A DNA stretch of 64,000 bases from Prosapia bicincta (GCA_036971475.1 JBAIZL010000063.1:2390290-2454289); one strand, 5' to 3'. Numbered from the stretch's first letter, positions 50,901 to 60,890 are shown. Numbers and translations: made by a program. Notes: a model not told the origin generated them from the letters alone.

Positions 50901-53586
50901 TTTATATTGCACCAACTGTGAAAATATTCCCTTAAGTACTTGTAGTTAGAAGTTTTTGGATAAAGTTATTAAAAAGATAATAATTATTTAAAAGGTTATG
51001 TGAGAGTATCATATAATGTAAAAACAATTATGGACAAAGGTAAAATTTTAAAAAAATTACTCTAAATCTCACTACACATTAATTTATTCAAACAAACGCA
51101 CTAGTTTATTAAAACAAACGGATTAGTTTTGACAGCAATGTTGCCTTCATCATCAGTAGTAACCAAACATTGGTGAAGGCGACGCGGTTTTAGTCTGTTT
51201 TAAACAAACTAGTCTCTTTTAATAAACCAGTGTGTTTGTTTTAATAAACTAGGGTGTTTGTTTTAATAAACTAGTGTGCAGTGAGAAACTGTATTAATTT
51301 TTACCGTTGTGAATTGTTCTCACTAGCTAAGCTCTAGTTAACTTGATACAATTTTTGGAGCAAGAGGAACTATTTAATAATAAAGTTTTTCTAGTTTTTA
51401 ATAAGGCCTCTAGAATTGTTAGAGTTCTTCATATTTTTTTTTTGCTTAAGAAGCGTAAAATTAGGAGCTGATTTCCAAACCAATAAATCTTATTTATTCT
51501 TTTTTTATATTCGTATTTTTATAATTTACTTTAACGTTGATTATTAACTTTACACAAAAGAAACCTACTTATGTTCACAGTTCGTTCAACAGAAAGTTTC
51601 TTACTAAATACCATAGACTATGTTTTTTTGGGCAACTCCAGTCTTTTCACCTAATATCTAGAGCCAGTAAAAGAGGTTAATTTTACCAATAGAGATATAA
51701 GTTTTGTCGTTACTTAAGGTATAAGATTACATAGGTTTAAAACAGATTCACATCAAATAACGAGTTGAGAGGTTGTTACAGTAGCAGATCAAAATTTGTT
51801 TACTGGCAAAGTGTCTTGCAATTAAAATGGGTTCAAAATCAGACATGATTACTTTGAACACATTAAATCAAGACTTCCCTTGACTATATTTATTGTAAAG
51901 TCTCTAAAAAGCAAGAAAGAGATTTTTGTACTTTGAAAAATTTATTACTCTTTTACTTTATTAATTAAAGAACCCATAACAATAATCCAGACAACATAAT
52001 AGACGAAGAAAAGATTTTACTTTCAATTCCATTTATAAGATAATGTCTGATTAACAGCTATCAACATCCACTAGCTCAAACAAAAAAGTAAAGCAATAGT
52101 GAGGTGTTACTAAAAACAACAAATTTGTTTCAAGAACTCAAATGTTATTTAAACTGCAATTAAGTAATAATAACTATATGCTAGACGACATTTCAGTAAC
52201 ACAAATTCATAAACTTATATTTTATTTCTAATTTAGAGACACATTCTTCTTATAATTAATTTTAACTACATAATTATAAAATGTTCAAATTATTGGTGTT
52301 AAATGTGTAATTTTATTTCGAATCTAAAATTTTAATATTTTTTTAAAATTTAAAATTGAGTATCACATTTAGGCTACAGTTCCGTGTTAAGTAATGTACA
52401 GAAGATTAAGCCTTGCGTAAAAAATCAAAACAAAAAATAAATATAGAACAAACAATTTTTATTCTTCCATTAAGTAATTTTAATTTTTAAGTAATAGAAT
52501 ATATATATATAAATATCGCAGTATGTTTTCTTGTGTATTAATAAAGAACAAAAGTCTAAATACAAATACAAGAATTATAATTGAATTTACAATTCAAAGC
52601 TTTTCGTTGGCTATCAGTACCAACATCATCAGGAATATTAAACAATTCAACAATGTTTAATATTCCTGATGATGTTGGTACTGTTAGCCAACGAAAAGCT
52701 TTGAATTGTAAATTCAATTATAATTCTTGTATTTGTATTTAGACTTTTGTTCTTTATATATATATATATATATATAATGGGAAACTGGGTATAAAATGGT
52801 ATATAAGTTGTTATTATTATCATTATGAATTCACTGATTAAATTGTATAAGTAATTATTATGTAACAGTGAAAACTTTTGAACTTGCTGACGCGTTTCGA
52901 AACAATTGTTTCATTGACGAAGTCGACCCCGTTACTCAGTAATCAACCTCTAACAACGAAGCTCAAAAGTTTTCACTGAGAAACTTTGATTAATAATGAT
53001 TATTTATAATTTAATCAGTGAATTCAAGTTGATTACAACAAACAACTTTAATAGCGATCAGCGGTGCACACAAAATTTCGTTCGGAGGGGGGTTTAAAGA
53101 CATCAACAACGGCAGGGGGAACATAACTCAGTTGTAAAATTATCCCGAATCAATCAATAACTGTGTGTTTTTACGGGATAATCCTGAAGTTTTTATTATT
53201 GATGCATTTAAATATTATCAGCATTTTAATTTCCTAGTTAACTATTGTTTCTGTTTCTTCAGGCACAAATAAAACTAAAAGATGTATTATTAACATTTAT
53301 TTATTAGTTAATCTTGGTAGTTAAATTTATTTTCGGCGAATGTGTACTATACCTTTTCATTGATGACGATGCGTAATTTTTTTTCTTTAAGGAATGGAGA
53401 AGGAGGGCCCAAAGACCCTTGGTCCCCCCTTCGGTACGCCTCTGATAGCGACCAACGGTCACGGTAATCAACCTGTACCGAAGAACAGCGAGTCGGTGTC
53501 GTCAATAAAACGATTGTTTCGAAACGCGTCAGCAAGTAAGTTCAAAAATATTCATTCTCAGTTACGTAATAATTACTTTTAATATA

Positions 53587-53654
<68 letters not shown>

Positions 53655-54052
53655 AAAACATTATAGTTATATTAACAAATATATATATATATTTATATCT
53701 TGTTTGTAACTTTAGGAAAAGTAGCTACACTCGTTTAATAAAAATATAAAAATTATTTCTTAAAAATAACAAGTGTTTTTAGCTTCTCCATCGAAAGAAT
53801 ATTCTTAGTCAATTCACTAGTTTAGTACCTGTTTACCACTAGCAGTAAAATAGCTGCAAGTGTCATACATCCCAATGACCCAGGTTTCCCAGGTTCCAAG
53901 GTCTGGCAGTTTGAAGTATGGGTAACATTGTCTGAAGCTAGTGCAACGCCCAAAATGTCCCTTGTCGGTAAAGCAAGGTCCCACTGGTATTATACCTCCT
54001 GGCCACACAAATTGCCTTTTATGCCGTACATGCGATTTGAGATTACTCGGAG
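39423..54052 (-). CDS. CLIP-domain trypsin-like serine protease zymogen, seven exons, N terminus missing
   Basis: Exons 54052-53829, 50442-49834, 48631-48543, 46045-45910, 44615-44477, 42256-42111 and 39575-39423 join in frame to 497 residues, all with GT-AG introns. Residues 26-80 form a six-cysteine CLIP domain. Residues 81 to about 245 are a Pro/Thr-rich linker. The activation site is R262-I263 (RIVGG), followed by a trypsin-fold catalytic domain with His303 (TAAHC), Asp355 (NDIAIL) and Ser450 (GDSGGP). Asp444, six residues before the catalytic serine, predicts cleavage after Arg/Lys. Family knowledge: such proteases are secreted, stay inactive until cut at RIVGG, and act in haemolymph or cuticle cascades. 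A signal-peptide exon must lie upstream of 54052 and was not found. The exact orthologue is not assigned. Confidence 0.95.
39765..40640 (+). repeat. dispersed repeat B, copy 2, split by a TTAA-type element
   Basis: The halves 39765-39925 and about 40374-40640 are contiguous in the other copies. The split is exactly at a TTAA-like site. Confidence 0.65.
39929..40370 (+). mobile_element. TTAA-flanked short element, copy 2
   Basis: Starts CACGTTCAGCAC after TTAA (39925-39928) and ends ...AACTGCCCTA near a TTAG that looks like a mutated TTAA. It is the reverse complement of 13112-13532, with scattered differences. Non-coding. Confidence 0.65.
41660..41800. repeat. repeat related to the 46.15 kb palindrome
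   Basis: ATTACTTGCCACCAGACTTT followed by a GTTAAC-rich hairpin; similar to the left arm at 46151-46193. Confidence 0.45.
42111..42256 (-). CDS. serine protease exon F: specificity-pocket region
   Basis: Acceptor ATTTAG, donor AGT/GTAAGT. It encodes [18 protein letters not shown] through [13 protein letters not shown]. The Asp in RDSCS is the trypsin-type pocket-bottom residue (Asp189 in chymotrypsin numbering). Confidence 0.95.
42306..42775. mobile_element. pogo-like MITE, one clear end
   Basis: The left end CAGTAGAACCTCTCTAATTT follows TA at 42304-42305 and carries subterminal CTTTAATTTGTCACC/CTGTAATTTGTCACA repeats. Near 42730-42760 CTCTAATTTGTCACCCCT recurs, but the mirror terminus is eroded. 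Confidence 0.45.
43208..43251 (-). ncRNA. hammerhead-like motif downstream of PLE-3
   Basis: On the minus strand CAGCA pairs with TGCTG (stem I). TTGAAAA stands in the place of CTGATGA, and a stem II GCGCT...AGAGC with one mismatch is followed by GAAA, CGCG (stem III) and a GTT cleavage step. Three changes in the first box make activity unlikely. It is 190 bp past the PLE-3 frame. Confidence 0.5.
43439..44085 (-). pseudogene. Penelope-like element relic (PLE-3), C-terminal part
   Basis: The open frame 43897-43439 contains [19 protein letters not shown] followed by an R...Y segment, a GIY-YIG domain with the usual CxxC. Upstream, broken frames to about 44085 give [17 protein letters not shown] and [12 protein letters not shown], the region just before the endonuclease in PLEs. 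RT motifs are absent, so the copy is 5'-truncated. It lies in the protease intron between exons E and F, in the same orientation as the gene. Confidence 0.8.
44477..44615 (-). CDS. serine protease exon E: catalytic aspartate
   Basis: Acceptor GTTTTCAG, donor GAAG/GTAAGT. It encodes [15 protein letters not shown] (catalytic Asp355), VRSICLP (its Cys is the usual partner of the Cys upstream of the activation site) and [10 protein letters not shown]. It ends with one base of a split glycine codon. Confidence 0.95.
44894..45022. repeat. CA-rich microsatellite, interrupted
   Basis: CA repeats with interspersed TG, CG and GCG variants. It yields a spurious cysteine/valine frame on the minus strand. 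Confidence 0.9.
45040..45900. other. protease intron sequence without recognised features
   Basis: Moderately mixed composition at 45100-45420 and AT-rich after that. No element identified. Confidence 0.3.
45910..46045 (-). CDS. serine protease exon D
   Basis: One completing base, then 45 codons: [19 protein letters not shown] and later [16 protein letters not shown]. This matches the strand between the catalytic His and Asp in insect CLIP proteases. The acceptor (TTATTAAG) has a weak pyrimidine tract, but the frame and homology fix it. The donor is TTG/GTAAGT. Confidence 0.93.
46151..46245. repeat. near-perfect palindrome, 43-bp arms
   Basis: Arms 46151-46193 and 46202-46245 (from AAATTACACTTTTGCTATTA inward to GTTAAC) with an 8-bp spacer. 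One or two differences between the arms. Confidence 0.85.
46760..47715 (-). pseudogene. LINE reverse-transcriptase relic
   Basis: The minus strand gives [18 protein letters not shown] at 47690-47630, where FADD is the RT catalytic motif C of non-LTR retrotransposons. Downstream broken frames include GLEFCN and [20 protein letters not shown]. Frameshifts and stops are frequent. Clade not assigned. Confidence 0.65.
48543..48631 (-). CDS. serine protease exon C: catalytic histidine
   Basis: Acceptor TTGTTGTAG, donor CACA/GTAAG. It encodes [17 protein letters not shown] and then ILTAAHCVA, with the catalytic His at residue 303 of the partial protein. It leaves two bases of a codon completed by the next exon. 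Confidence 0.95.
48883..49343. mobile_element. hAT-type MITE with perfect 8-bp target duplication
   Basis: GTGTATGG occurs at 48875-48882 and 49344-49351. The termini are CAAGGGTTCATAAAC and (complement) CAGGGGTTCCCAAACG. 461 bp, non-coding, within the protease intron between exons B and C. Confidence 0.88.
49834..50442 (-). CDS. serine protease exon B: end of CLIP domain, proline-rich linker, activation site
   Basis: 203 codons, phase 0 at both ends (acceptor TTGTGTAG, donor ATA/GTAAGT). It opens with LYGVCC, supplying CLIP cysteines 5 and 6. It continues with about 165 residues rich in Pro and Thr, with repeated PPNWPPP and PTHPP words and a KKP-rich stretch. It ends with a lone Cys in SSCGAK (the expected disulphide tether to the catalytic domain) and [18 protein letters not shown]. 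The linker is probably extended and O-glycosylated (inference). Confidence 0.93.
50643..50686 (-). ncRNA. hammerhead-like motif
   Basis: On the minus strand: GAG, TTGATAA (two changes from CTGATGA), stem II GAGA...TCTC, GAAA, self-complementary CGGCCG as stem III, GTC cleavage triplet, CTC pairing back to GAG. It sits in the protease intron between exons A and B, about 200 bp upstream of exon B in the gene's direction. Confidence 0.5.
51085..51285. repeat. short inverted and direct repeats around TTTAATAAACTAGTGTG
   Basis: The word GTTTGTTTTAATAAACTAG occurs several times at 51200-51285 and inverted at about 51090-51120. Between them a minus-strand CTGATGA box precedes a GGCAAC...TTGCTG hairpin and AAAA, a further hammerhead-like remnant. 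Confidence 0.55.
52592..52636 (-). ncRNA. hammerhead ribozyme motif (minus member of pair 1)
   Basis: Minus-strand order: ATTC (stem I 5'), CTGATGA, GTTGG...CCAAC (stem II, perfect 5 bp), GAAA, AGCT (tiny stem III), TT, GAAT (stem I 3', pairs with ATTC). All invariant core positions are intact. The cleavage triplet would be a UUU type, allowed but usually slower than GUC. Confidence 0.75.
52662..52706 (+). ncRNA. hammerhead ribozyme motif (plus member of pair 1)
   Basis: Same order as its minus partner: ATTC at 52662, CTGATGA at 52666-52672, GTTGG/CCAAC stem II, GAAA at 52693-52696, AGCTTT, GAAT at 52703-52706. It differs from the partner by one loop II base. Confidence 0.75.
53059..53444. 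mobile_element. hAT-type MITE nested in another repeat
   Basis: The 8-bp target duplication is ATAGCGAT (53051-53058) and ATAGCGAC (53445-53452), with one difference. The ends are CAGCGGTGCACAC and (complement) CAGAGGCGTACCG, with G-rich and C-rich subterminal runs. It interrupts the repeat that ends in the hammerhead-derived GAAACGCGTCAGCAAG at 53519-53534. Confidence 0.85.
53588..53651. repeat. TA dinucleotide microsatellite
   Basis: About 32 TA units. Confidence 0.9.
53829..54052 (-). CDS. serine protease exon A: first five CLIP-domain residues in the cysteine pattern up to Cys4
   Basis: The acceptor TTTTACAG precedes 54052 and the donor CAG/GTACT follows 53829. The exon enters with two bases of a split codon, then gives 74 residues. 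Cysteines at 26, 36, 42 and 65 fit the first four CLIP cysteines. A basic RHKRQ sequence at residues 9-13 just ahead of the domain resembles a furin-type site, which may separate a short propeptide from the CLIP domain. The upstream exon is not identified. Confidence 0.88.
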
Positions 54053-54226
54053 CTGTAAAATAAGTTGTTTAGGTTAGATCTGTGAATATTTCAAATATAT
54101 ATATATATTTAAAAGAAAATGAATTCAAAATTCATTTAGTATTTTCTAAACAAATCTATTGCTTAATCACTTTACAGTTTATGATTATCCGAGCTTTAAA
54201 TTTTGTAAATTTGTAAAAAATTATTG

Positions 54227-54272
54227 AGACAGAAGGTTTTCGATCGCTATGTGGCGATCCTCGTCAGTGTCT
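54227..54272 (-). ncRNA. hammerhead ribozyme motif (minus member of pair 2)
   Basis: Minus strand: AGACA, CTGACGA (matches the CTGANGA consensus), stem II GATCGC...GCGATC, GAAA, ACCTTC, TGTCT pairing with AGACA. All invariant core bases are present; the minimal stem III is weakened (ACC instead of ACG). Confidence 0.72.
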
Positions 54273-54298
54273 TCTCTGATGAAGACACAATAAAAAGA

Positions 54299-54344
54299 AG
54301 ACACTGATGAAGATCACCACAAAGCGATCGAAAACGTTCTGTCT
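54299..54344 (+). ncRNA. hammerhead ribozyme motif (plus member of pair 2)
   Basis: AGACA (54299-54303), CTGATGA (54304-54310), stem II GATC...GATC with internal A/C-rich loop, GAAA (54330-54333), ACGT as a minimal stem III, TTC cleavage triplet with predicted cleavage after C54339, TGTCT (54340-54344) closing stem I. It continues into CAGTAAG and a flank (TTCGGATAGTCATAAACTAA) shared with the sequence after PLE-2 at 34870-34895, linking it to PLE terminal repeats. It lies just upstream of protease exon A in the gene's direction. Confidence 0.8.
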
Positions 54345-54689
54345 CAGTAAGTGTTTACAAAATTTAAAATTCGGATAGTCATAAACTAATGTTAAAGTGA
54401 TTAATTGAGATTCACCGAACGTAATGGACTTTCACCGAACGTAAATTAAAAAATCTCTTGCTATTTGTAAATCTATGAAAATTATCTTTGTAGTTTAAAA
54501 TAAGGTTTTTAAAATTTAAAAATGCTAGTAGAGTGCTATCATTGCCACACTCGTATATCTCACATAAGAATGCTAAATGGACAAAACGTTTTGCACACTT
54601 CTTATGACCATTTAGTCTTTCATCGAAACTAATCAAGTCTTTTACCATTATTAATCAATGCAAACTGTGACGTCAACAATAGTATCCTT

Positions 54690-55500
54690 GAAAATCTCTT
54701 ACATCATGCCTCTTATGATTCTTTAGTATAATATATCAAATCCATAGCCTAGTTTTGGGAGTGCAAGCTTCTTGATCCCTAAACGAAGAAGATTATCCCG
54801 TGAGTGCATCAGGGTTCTTGTAAAGTTTGATATGTCGATCTTTGCTGAGGCTGGCCCTTCGTTACCAAGAAGAATAATGTCGGTTGATATTCATTGTATT
54901 GAGATTTATATTGATCCTCATTAATAGCTGCTGGGGAGAACCCTCGTTCTTCGCCGAGATCCTTAACTTTGGACTTACACAGTTTACCAGGGCATGGACC
55001 TGTGGTAGTGCAAATATGTCCATGTAGATTACTGTGATTTTCTCTTTCAGGTTGAGCCCCAAAATGTCACTCTTCCTCTGCAGTACGATGGTCCCTAAAA
55101 GTATTGTACGATGGTATAAAATCGCTGCTATTCCTGAAGATTTTTATCTTTCTTATAAGGAGCGAGTCTTGCTGAAGATGTATATCCTTCTTATAAGTAA
55201 TGACTCGGTTAAAGTGCATAAGTTTTGGTTTACCTTTTGGTTGTCTTTTTACTTTGTAAATGACATCGTTGATTCGCCTTAGAACTCCATACGGACTTCC
55301 CCATGCTATTTGCAGTTTAGGAAAGAATCCACAGGGTTATCAGGATTATATAACGTAACGAGATCTCCTGATCTGTAACCCTATTCCTCCGCCGAGGAAT
55401 TTCGTAGCCTCAATCGACCTGTTACCGATTGATGTTGGAATGATCCTTGTCATGGATTTCATACAGTCGCTTCCGAAGATTGCAAAGTAGTTTCGTTGAT
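54690..55500 (-). pseudogene. Gypsy-type LTR retroelement fragment, integrase C terminus
   Basis: Broken minus-strand frames give LRKRLYEIHDKDHSNINR, then LVTLYNP-like and KLQIAWGSPYGVLRRINDVI followed by KPKLMHFNRVITYK, the usual end of Gypsy integrases (DLV..Y.P, KLQ..W.GPY.V, DV.Y.I, HFNRL..Y). A later block LRLGIKKLALPKLGYGFDIL (about 54785-54735) belongs to the same element but is unassigned. Many lesions; no LTRs recognised. Confidence 0.6.
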
Positions 55501-55749
55501 TGAGACGCGTAGGATTTCATACTCTCGACAGATTAGCTACTTCCTTCCCTGTTTGACAACAAACCTTCCTCTTTTTGTTTTTAAGTGTTTTGAATCAGGG
55601 CCACTCTCATGGTCTCGGAATTTTTCCTATTGTTATCAATCACAGTTGTCATTTTCACGAAAGGCTCTTCAAGTTTTTCAGTTCCCTTCCTTTCAGCAAT
55701 GCCAATGAATTACCTGTCCTACTATTTTCTTTATGTTGGACGTTTTAAT

Positions 55750-56700
55750 TTCTGCCTGCGCTAAGCTATTTCTTAAACTCAGATAGCAAACTTTAAAAAC
55801 ATATTAATAAATATTTCGTAAACTGTACAGTTTTAAAATCTGAAATAAAAGACGCAAGTAAAGATTAAATTTCGTAATGAAGTCATGGTTAAAAAATTTT
55901 AATTTTTTGATTAAGTGGAAACAAATATATGATTAAATTTAGTTTAATTATGTATATTTATGTTTATTGTTATAATAATAATAATAATAATAATAATAAT
56001 GTTATAACTACGTTTGATTATGTATATTTTATTAAAAATTGTGTATAATATTGAGGTTATGTTATCGTACATTTTACATAACTAATAGCTTTACGACAAT
56101 ATATATTTGTTTAGAGTGTCGTGAGATGCTACTAAACCTTTTTAAAGCTAAAACCTAGCTAATCGTTAAAGTGATTGCGTAATAAAATTTGCTATCTCAC
56201 CACTATCATTTACAAAATTTCTTTAAAAACAATAGTTCAAAATTTGCGTGTTTCTACAAATGTGTGAAATCAATTTTCAAAAGAGTTCATTACAATTAAT
56301 CAATGTCATACGATTTTTTTTTTAAATCAAAATTTTATTAAAACAAAATTAATATATTTTTTAGATAGATAACCTAGTTTTATGCAGGAGCATGGACTCG
56401 CGGATATGTGTGGACTTTACTAAGAGCCCCATTCACCAGTCAACAGTTTAAACTAGGATCAACTGTTTCCTGGTGAATTAGTCTCTTGACAATGTTTATA
56501 TAAAATAAAATAATAATGAACATATAATATTTACAATGTTAAATATAAGAATTGTAGTACATATTTTACTAGTAAAGAGTCTAATAACATGTAATTTTGT
56601 TATTATTGTAAAATGAAATTTTATATTAGCCTAGTTAAAATATTTGTTAGAAATCTCATTTTTAATCACTTTTTAAAAAAATAAACAAAAAGGGTTTAGA
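55750..56700. other. AT-rich sequence with an ATA trinucleotide run
   Basis: (ATA)n at about 55973-56000. A small palindrome (ATTCACCAG...CTGGTGAAT, 56430-56478) resembles a very short MITE. Nothing coding. Confidence 0.45.
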
Positions 56701-56704
56701 ATCA

Positions 56705-57020
56705 ATTCCTACTTAGACAAATTTTATTTTAGTTTTATCTATTAAATAATTACAATTACTATAAATAAAGTAACTGAAACTATGTGTTAAAACAGCTGTT
56801 CTACCACATAACCTATAACATAAAATCAGCTGTTCTATGAAATCATATGTTATCAGTTATATTAAGTCAAATGAGACAAAATAACTATATTGCATACGTT
56901 GCCCTTTTGTAAAAAGCTTTTCTCCCATATAAAATTAAAACTAATTCATTATGAATTTTAATTATTGAGTTAATAATTGCAAAAAAAACTGTATTAACAT
57001 CAAGTGTCATCCACTACAAT
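56705..57020 (-). repeat. dispersed repeat B, copy 3
   Basis: Reverse orientation relative to 4120-4525: it contains CTGTATTAACATCAAGTGTC and CTTTTCTCCCATATAAAA. Confidence 0.65.
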
Positions 57021-57100
57021 ATTAAAAAGAATGCGTTTGAACTTGAGTGGATGAATAAAAAATACTTTATAACGATTGAATATTTGTACAAGATAGACAC

Positions 57101-58200
<1,100 letters not shown>

Positions 58201-58211
58201 ACAGATATTGA

Positions 58212-58237
58212 CTCTCTCTCTCTCTCTCTCTCTCTTA
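58212..58237. repeat. CT dinucleotide microsatellite
   Basis: About 13 CT units. Confidence 0.85.
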
Positions 58238-58329
58238 CACACACTCTTTCCCTCACTCTCTTTCTCACACACTAAAATATATGACTTGAGTGTGTGTTTT
58301 ACGTTTTTAAATAATTCTCGTTTTTTCTA

Positions 58330-58830
58330 TTCCTTCTATTGGCTCACACTCCCCCTATACATATCTTGTCCAAATTTTTAATAGTTAATTTAACACTTTT
58401 ATTCATCCTTTCGAATTCAAATTGATTTTTTGAAACTTATAGTGTTTGACAATTGATGTTGATAGAGTTTTTTTTCTAATAATAATTCATTAATATTTTT
58501 GACATGGTATGAGAAGTATGATGAAAATATAATGAATACTATTATTTTAATTGTGGTAGTTTTCTCAAAGAAACTATATAACTGTGTTTATGTAGGAGAA
58601 AAACGTTTGTCAAAATGGGTAAGATATTCAGTATTGTTATTTTGTACCATTTAGCTTAAAATAAGTGATAACATATGGTTTCATAAAACAGCTGATTTTA
58701 TTTTATCGGTTATGTGGTAGAACAGCTGTTTTAATGTGTAGGCTATGTTACTTTATTTATATTAATTGTAATTGTATGATAAAATGTAACTATAATAAAA
58801 ATATTATTTGTTCATCTAAGTAGGATTTGA
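58330..58830 (+). repeat. dispersed repeat B, copy 4
   Basis: Matches 4120-4525 throughout: TTCTATTGGCTCACA, ACAATTGATGTTGATAGAG, AAGTGATAACATATGG and TTATGTGGTAGAACAGCTGT. Confidence 0.65.
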
Positions 58831-59095
58831 CCTTAAACAATTTTTGTAAATGAAAAAGTTGCTTGATGTAATCATCTTCAATTCCCTGATTAACTTTAGA
58901 AAAATACGAGTTATACAAACATTATGCAACAGATAAAGAAAACATATTAAACGACCACACACATTTTGAGCCCAACTCCCTTTTCCATTACATAACGCAC
59001 AACCAAAAAAACCCACCCCTTCCACAGTCATAAATCCATTCCTACTACCTTTGTACCTAACGCGTAAACCGCCAGTAGAGGCTTTGCTCCGTAAA

Positions 59096-59135
59096 AGGAC
59101 CGATTGTTTCGAAACGCGTCAGCAAGTAAGCCCTA
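59096..59135 (+). repeat. hammerhead-derived 3' half-motif
   Basis: GATTGTTTCGAAACGCGTCA followed by GCAAGTAAG is shared with 53510-53538 and (minus) 52885-52915; a mutated minus copy is at 37195-37225. GAAA-CGCG-TC is the 3' side of a hammerhead core (GAAA, stem III, GTC cleavage site), but the CTGATGA side is not conserved. Confidence 0.5.
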
Positions 59136-59139
59136 TGTG

Positions 59140-60087
59140 TTCCCTCAGTAAAGTAATTTTTAATTATAGTTTTGTAAATGGTTCTGAAGGTATAAGTACA
59201 GTCACCTCACGAAAGCCTGCTCAACATTAATGTAAAACTAATTAATTAAACATAAAATGAATAGAAACTTTGGACTAATAAACTAAAATGCCAATTTAAA
59301 TGTTAATTTAAATTTAAATGCTTTATATTCCTGGCTTATTTAATAAATAAATCAATCAACTCACTGTCATTTTAAACAAAATACCTCCTGACATTAAATT
59401 ACCATATGTAGTGTGGGTCGGGAGATTAAATTTTAGAATTATGAGCTTAATGTTTAGGAAACGTTTTGGCGACTTTGATCAAATATTTTTATACTTTTTT
59501 GTTTTACGTAGTCCTTTTTCTTCACTTAAGTCCTGAACGGGTTGTAAGTGCAAAACAATTTATTCATGTAACTATTGTATTTTTATTAAAATAAGTATTG
59601 TAATTAGAGTGAATATACGGGTAATATTTACGCATTATTTAAGCGTAGCCTTAAAGGCGGTAGCCTTAAAGGCGGTAGCCTTATGATTTAGTTCTTGGAA
59701 AATTAAAATTTATTAAAAATTATGATTTTTAATTTGTGGTATAAAATAAAATTAATAGTAATTTAAACCTAGGAATTATCTACATAGACAGGTTTTAACA
59801 AAGCCATTTTTTAAATTAAAAATGTTCATGATTTTAGCGTTTATACTTTAGAAAAAACCATTATTAATTGATCATAGTTTAACGGATTTGGAAAGTCGAC
59901 TTTTTGTTGTTACATATATATTTATAATTTCTTAGAGCCCAAATGGAAAAATATTGTGGTTACTTATTTATTTGTCGCTACAACCATATAGCATTTCTCT
60001 TCTTAAATCTTCTTTTATTACATAACTAAGATCTTTACGTTCACGACGGAAATGATCTAGGTCTAGGATCTACACGTTAGTGTATTG
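59140..60087. other. AT-rich sequence, no gene recognised
   Basis: Contains a small 17-bp tandem repeat (GTAGCCTTAAAGGCG, three copies, 59645-59682). Confidence 0.4.
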
Positions 60088-60095
60088 ATCTAGAT

Positions 60096-60882
60096 CAGAG
60101 GTTCCCAAAGCTCTAGCAACAGCGTTACACCTGAAGGTATTTGTAGAATTTGACGTACCACCATCCCCTGGAGGGTCTGAGGGGTGTAGATTGGAAGAAC
60201 GCCCCTGATCCTATTTTATTTCTAGAAACATATTTAATGTCGGAAACACGTCCATAATTTATTTTATTTTTTAATAAATAAGTTATAAAAATATTTAATT
60301 ATTAATTCACTTTTCCATTAATTTTTAATAACGATAAGACAATAAGAGAAAATTTAAACAATTATGCACATTACAGTTGTATTTAATCTATACAAAAAAA
60401 ATATTACGCCATTGGTACAAAAACCTGCCAAAACACCTACAAATCAACAAAAATCAATGAAGGTCAATGTGTATTTTGATTATTGAGAAGCTTGTAGCTG
60501 TTCACCTGTCAGTAAAGAGTCAATTTCAGGAGTAATTGAACTTAATTTTATCCTGAAGTCCTCTTCAACACTTGTTAGTTTATTTCTATATTATTTTTTA
60601 TATACAACAGTTTAAAAAAAAACACTCTCACACAAGTAGCTAGCGACAAATGGCATATCAAAACCAGCATAGCTTTCTCATTGAAAGAAGATAATTCATT
60701 GAATACTTGGATTTACAACCGATCCAGAGGTATATTATTGATTTCTCTTCAGAAACATCTATCATGCTGTCTTCTGTTAAATCGATAGATTTTTTCCTCC
60801 AGTTCTAACAGTTGAACAATTTGGTGAGCTTCCTGATGAGGCCACGTGACGCATACTACCTGAAGTCTTGCCGCGTACCCTG
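60096..60882. mobile_element. hAT-like element, non-autonomous
   Basis: The termini are CAGAGGTTCCCAAAG and (complement) CAGGGTACGCGGCAAG. The flanks ATCTAGAT (60088-60095) and GTCTAGAT (60883-60890) match at 7 of 8 bases. 787 bp, no intact frame; the interior near 60470-60850 may hold transposase remnants. Confidence 0.65.
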
Positions 60883-60890
60883 GTCTAGAT

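Larger units (their letters stand above)
52541..52757. repeat. 217-bp palindrome carrying two divergent hammerhead motifs
   Basis: The left half from ATAAAGAACAAAAGTCTAAA is the near-exact reverse complement of the right half ending TTTAGACTTTTGTTCTTTAT. The two hammerhead cores occupy the inner arms. Confidence 0.9.
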
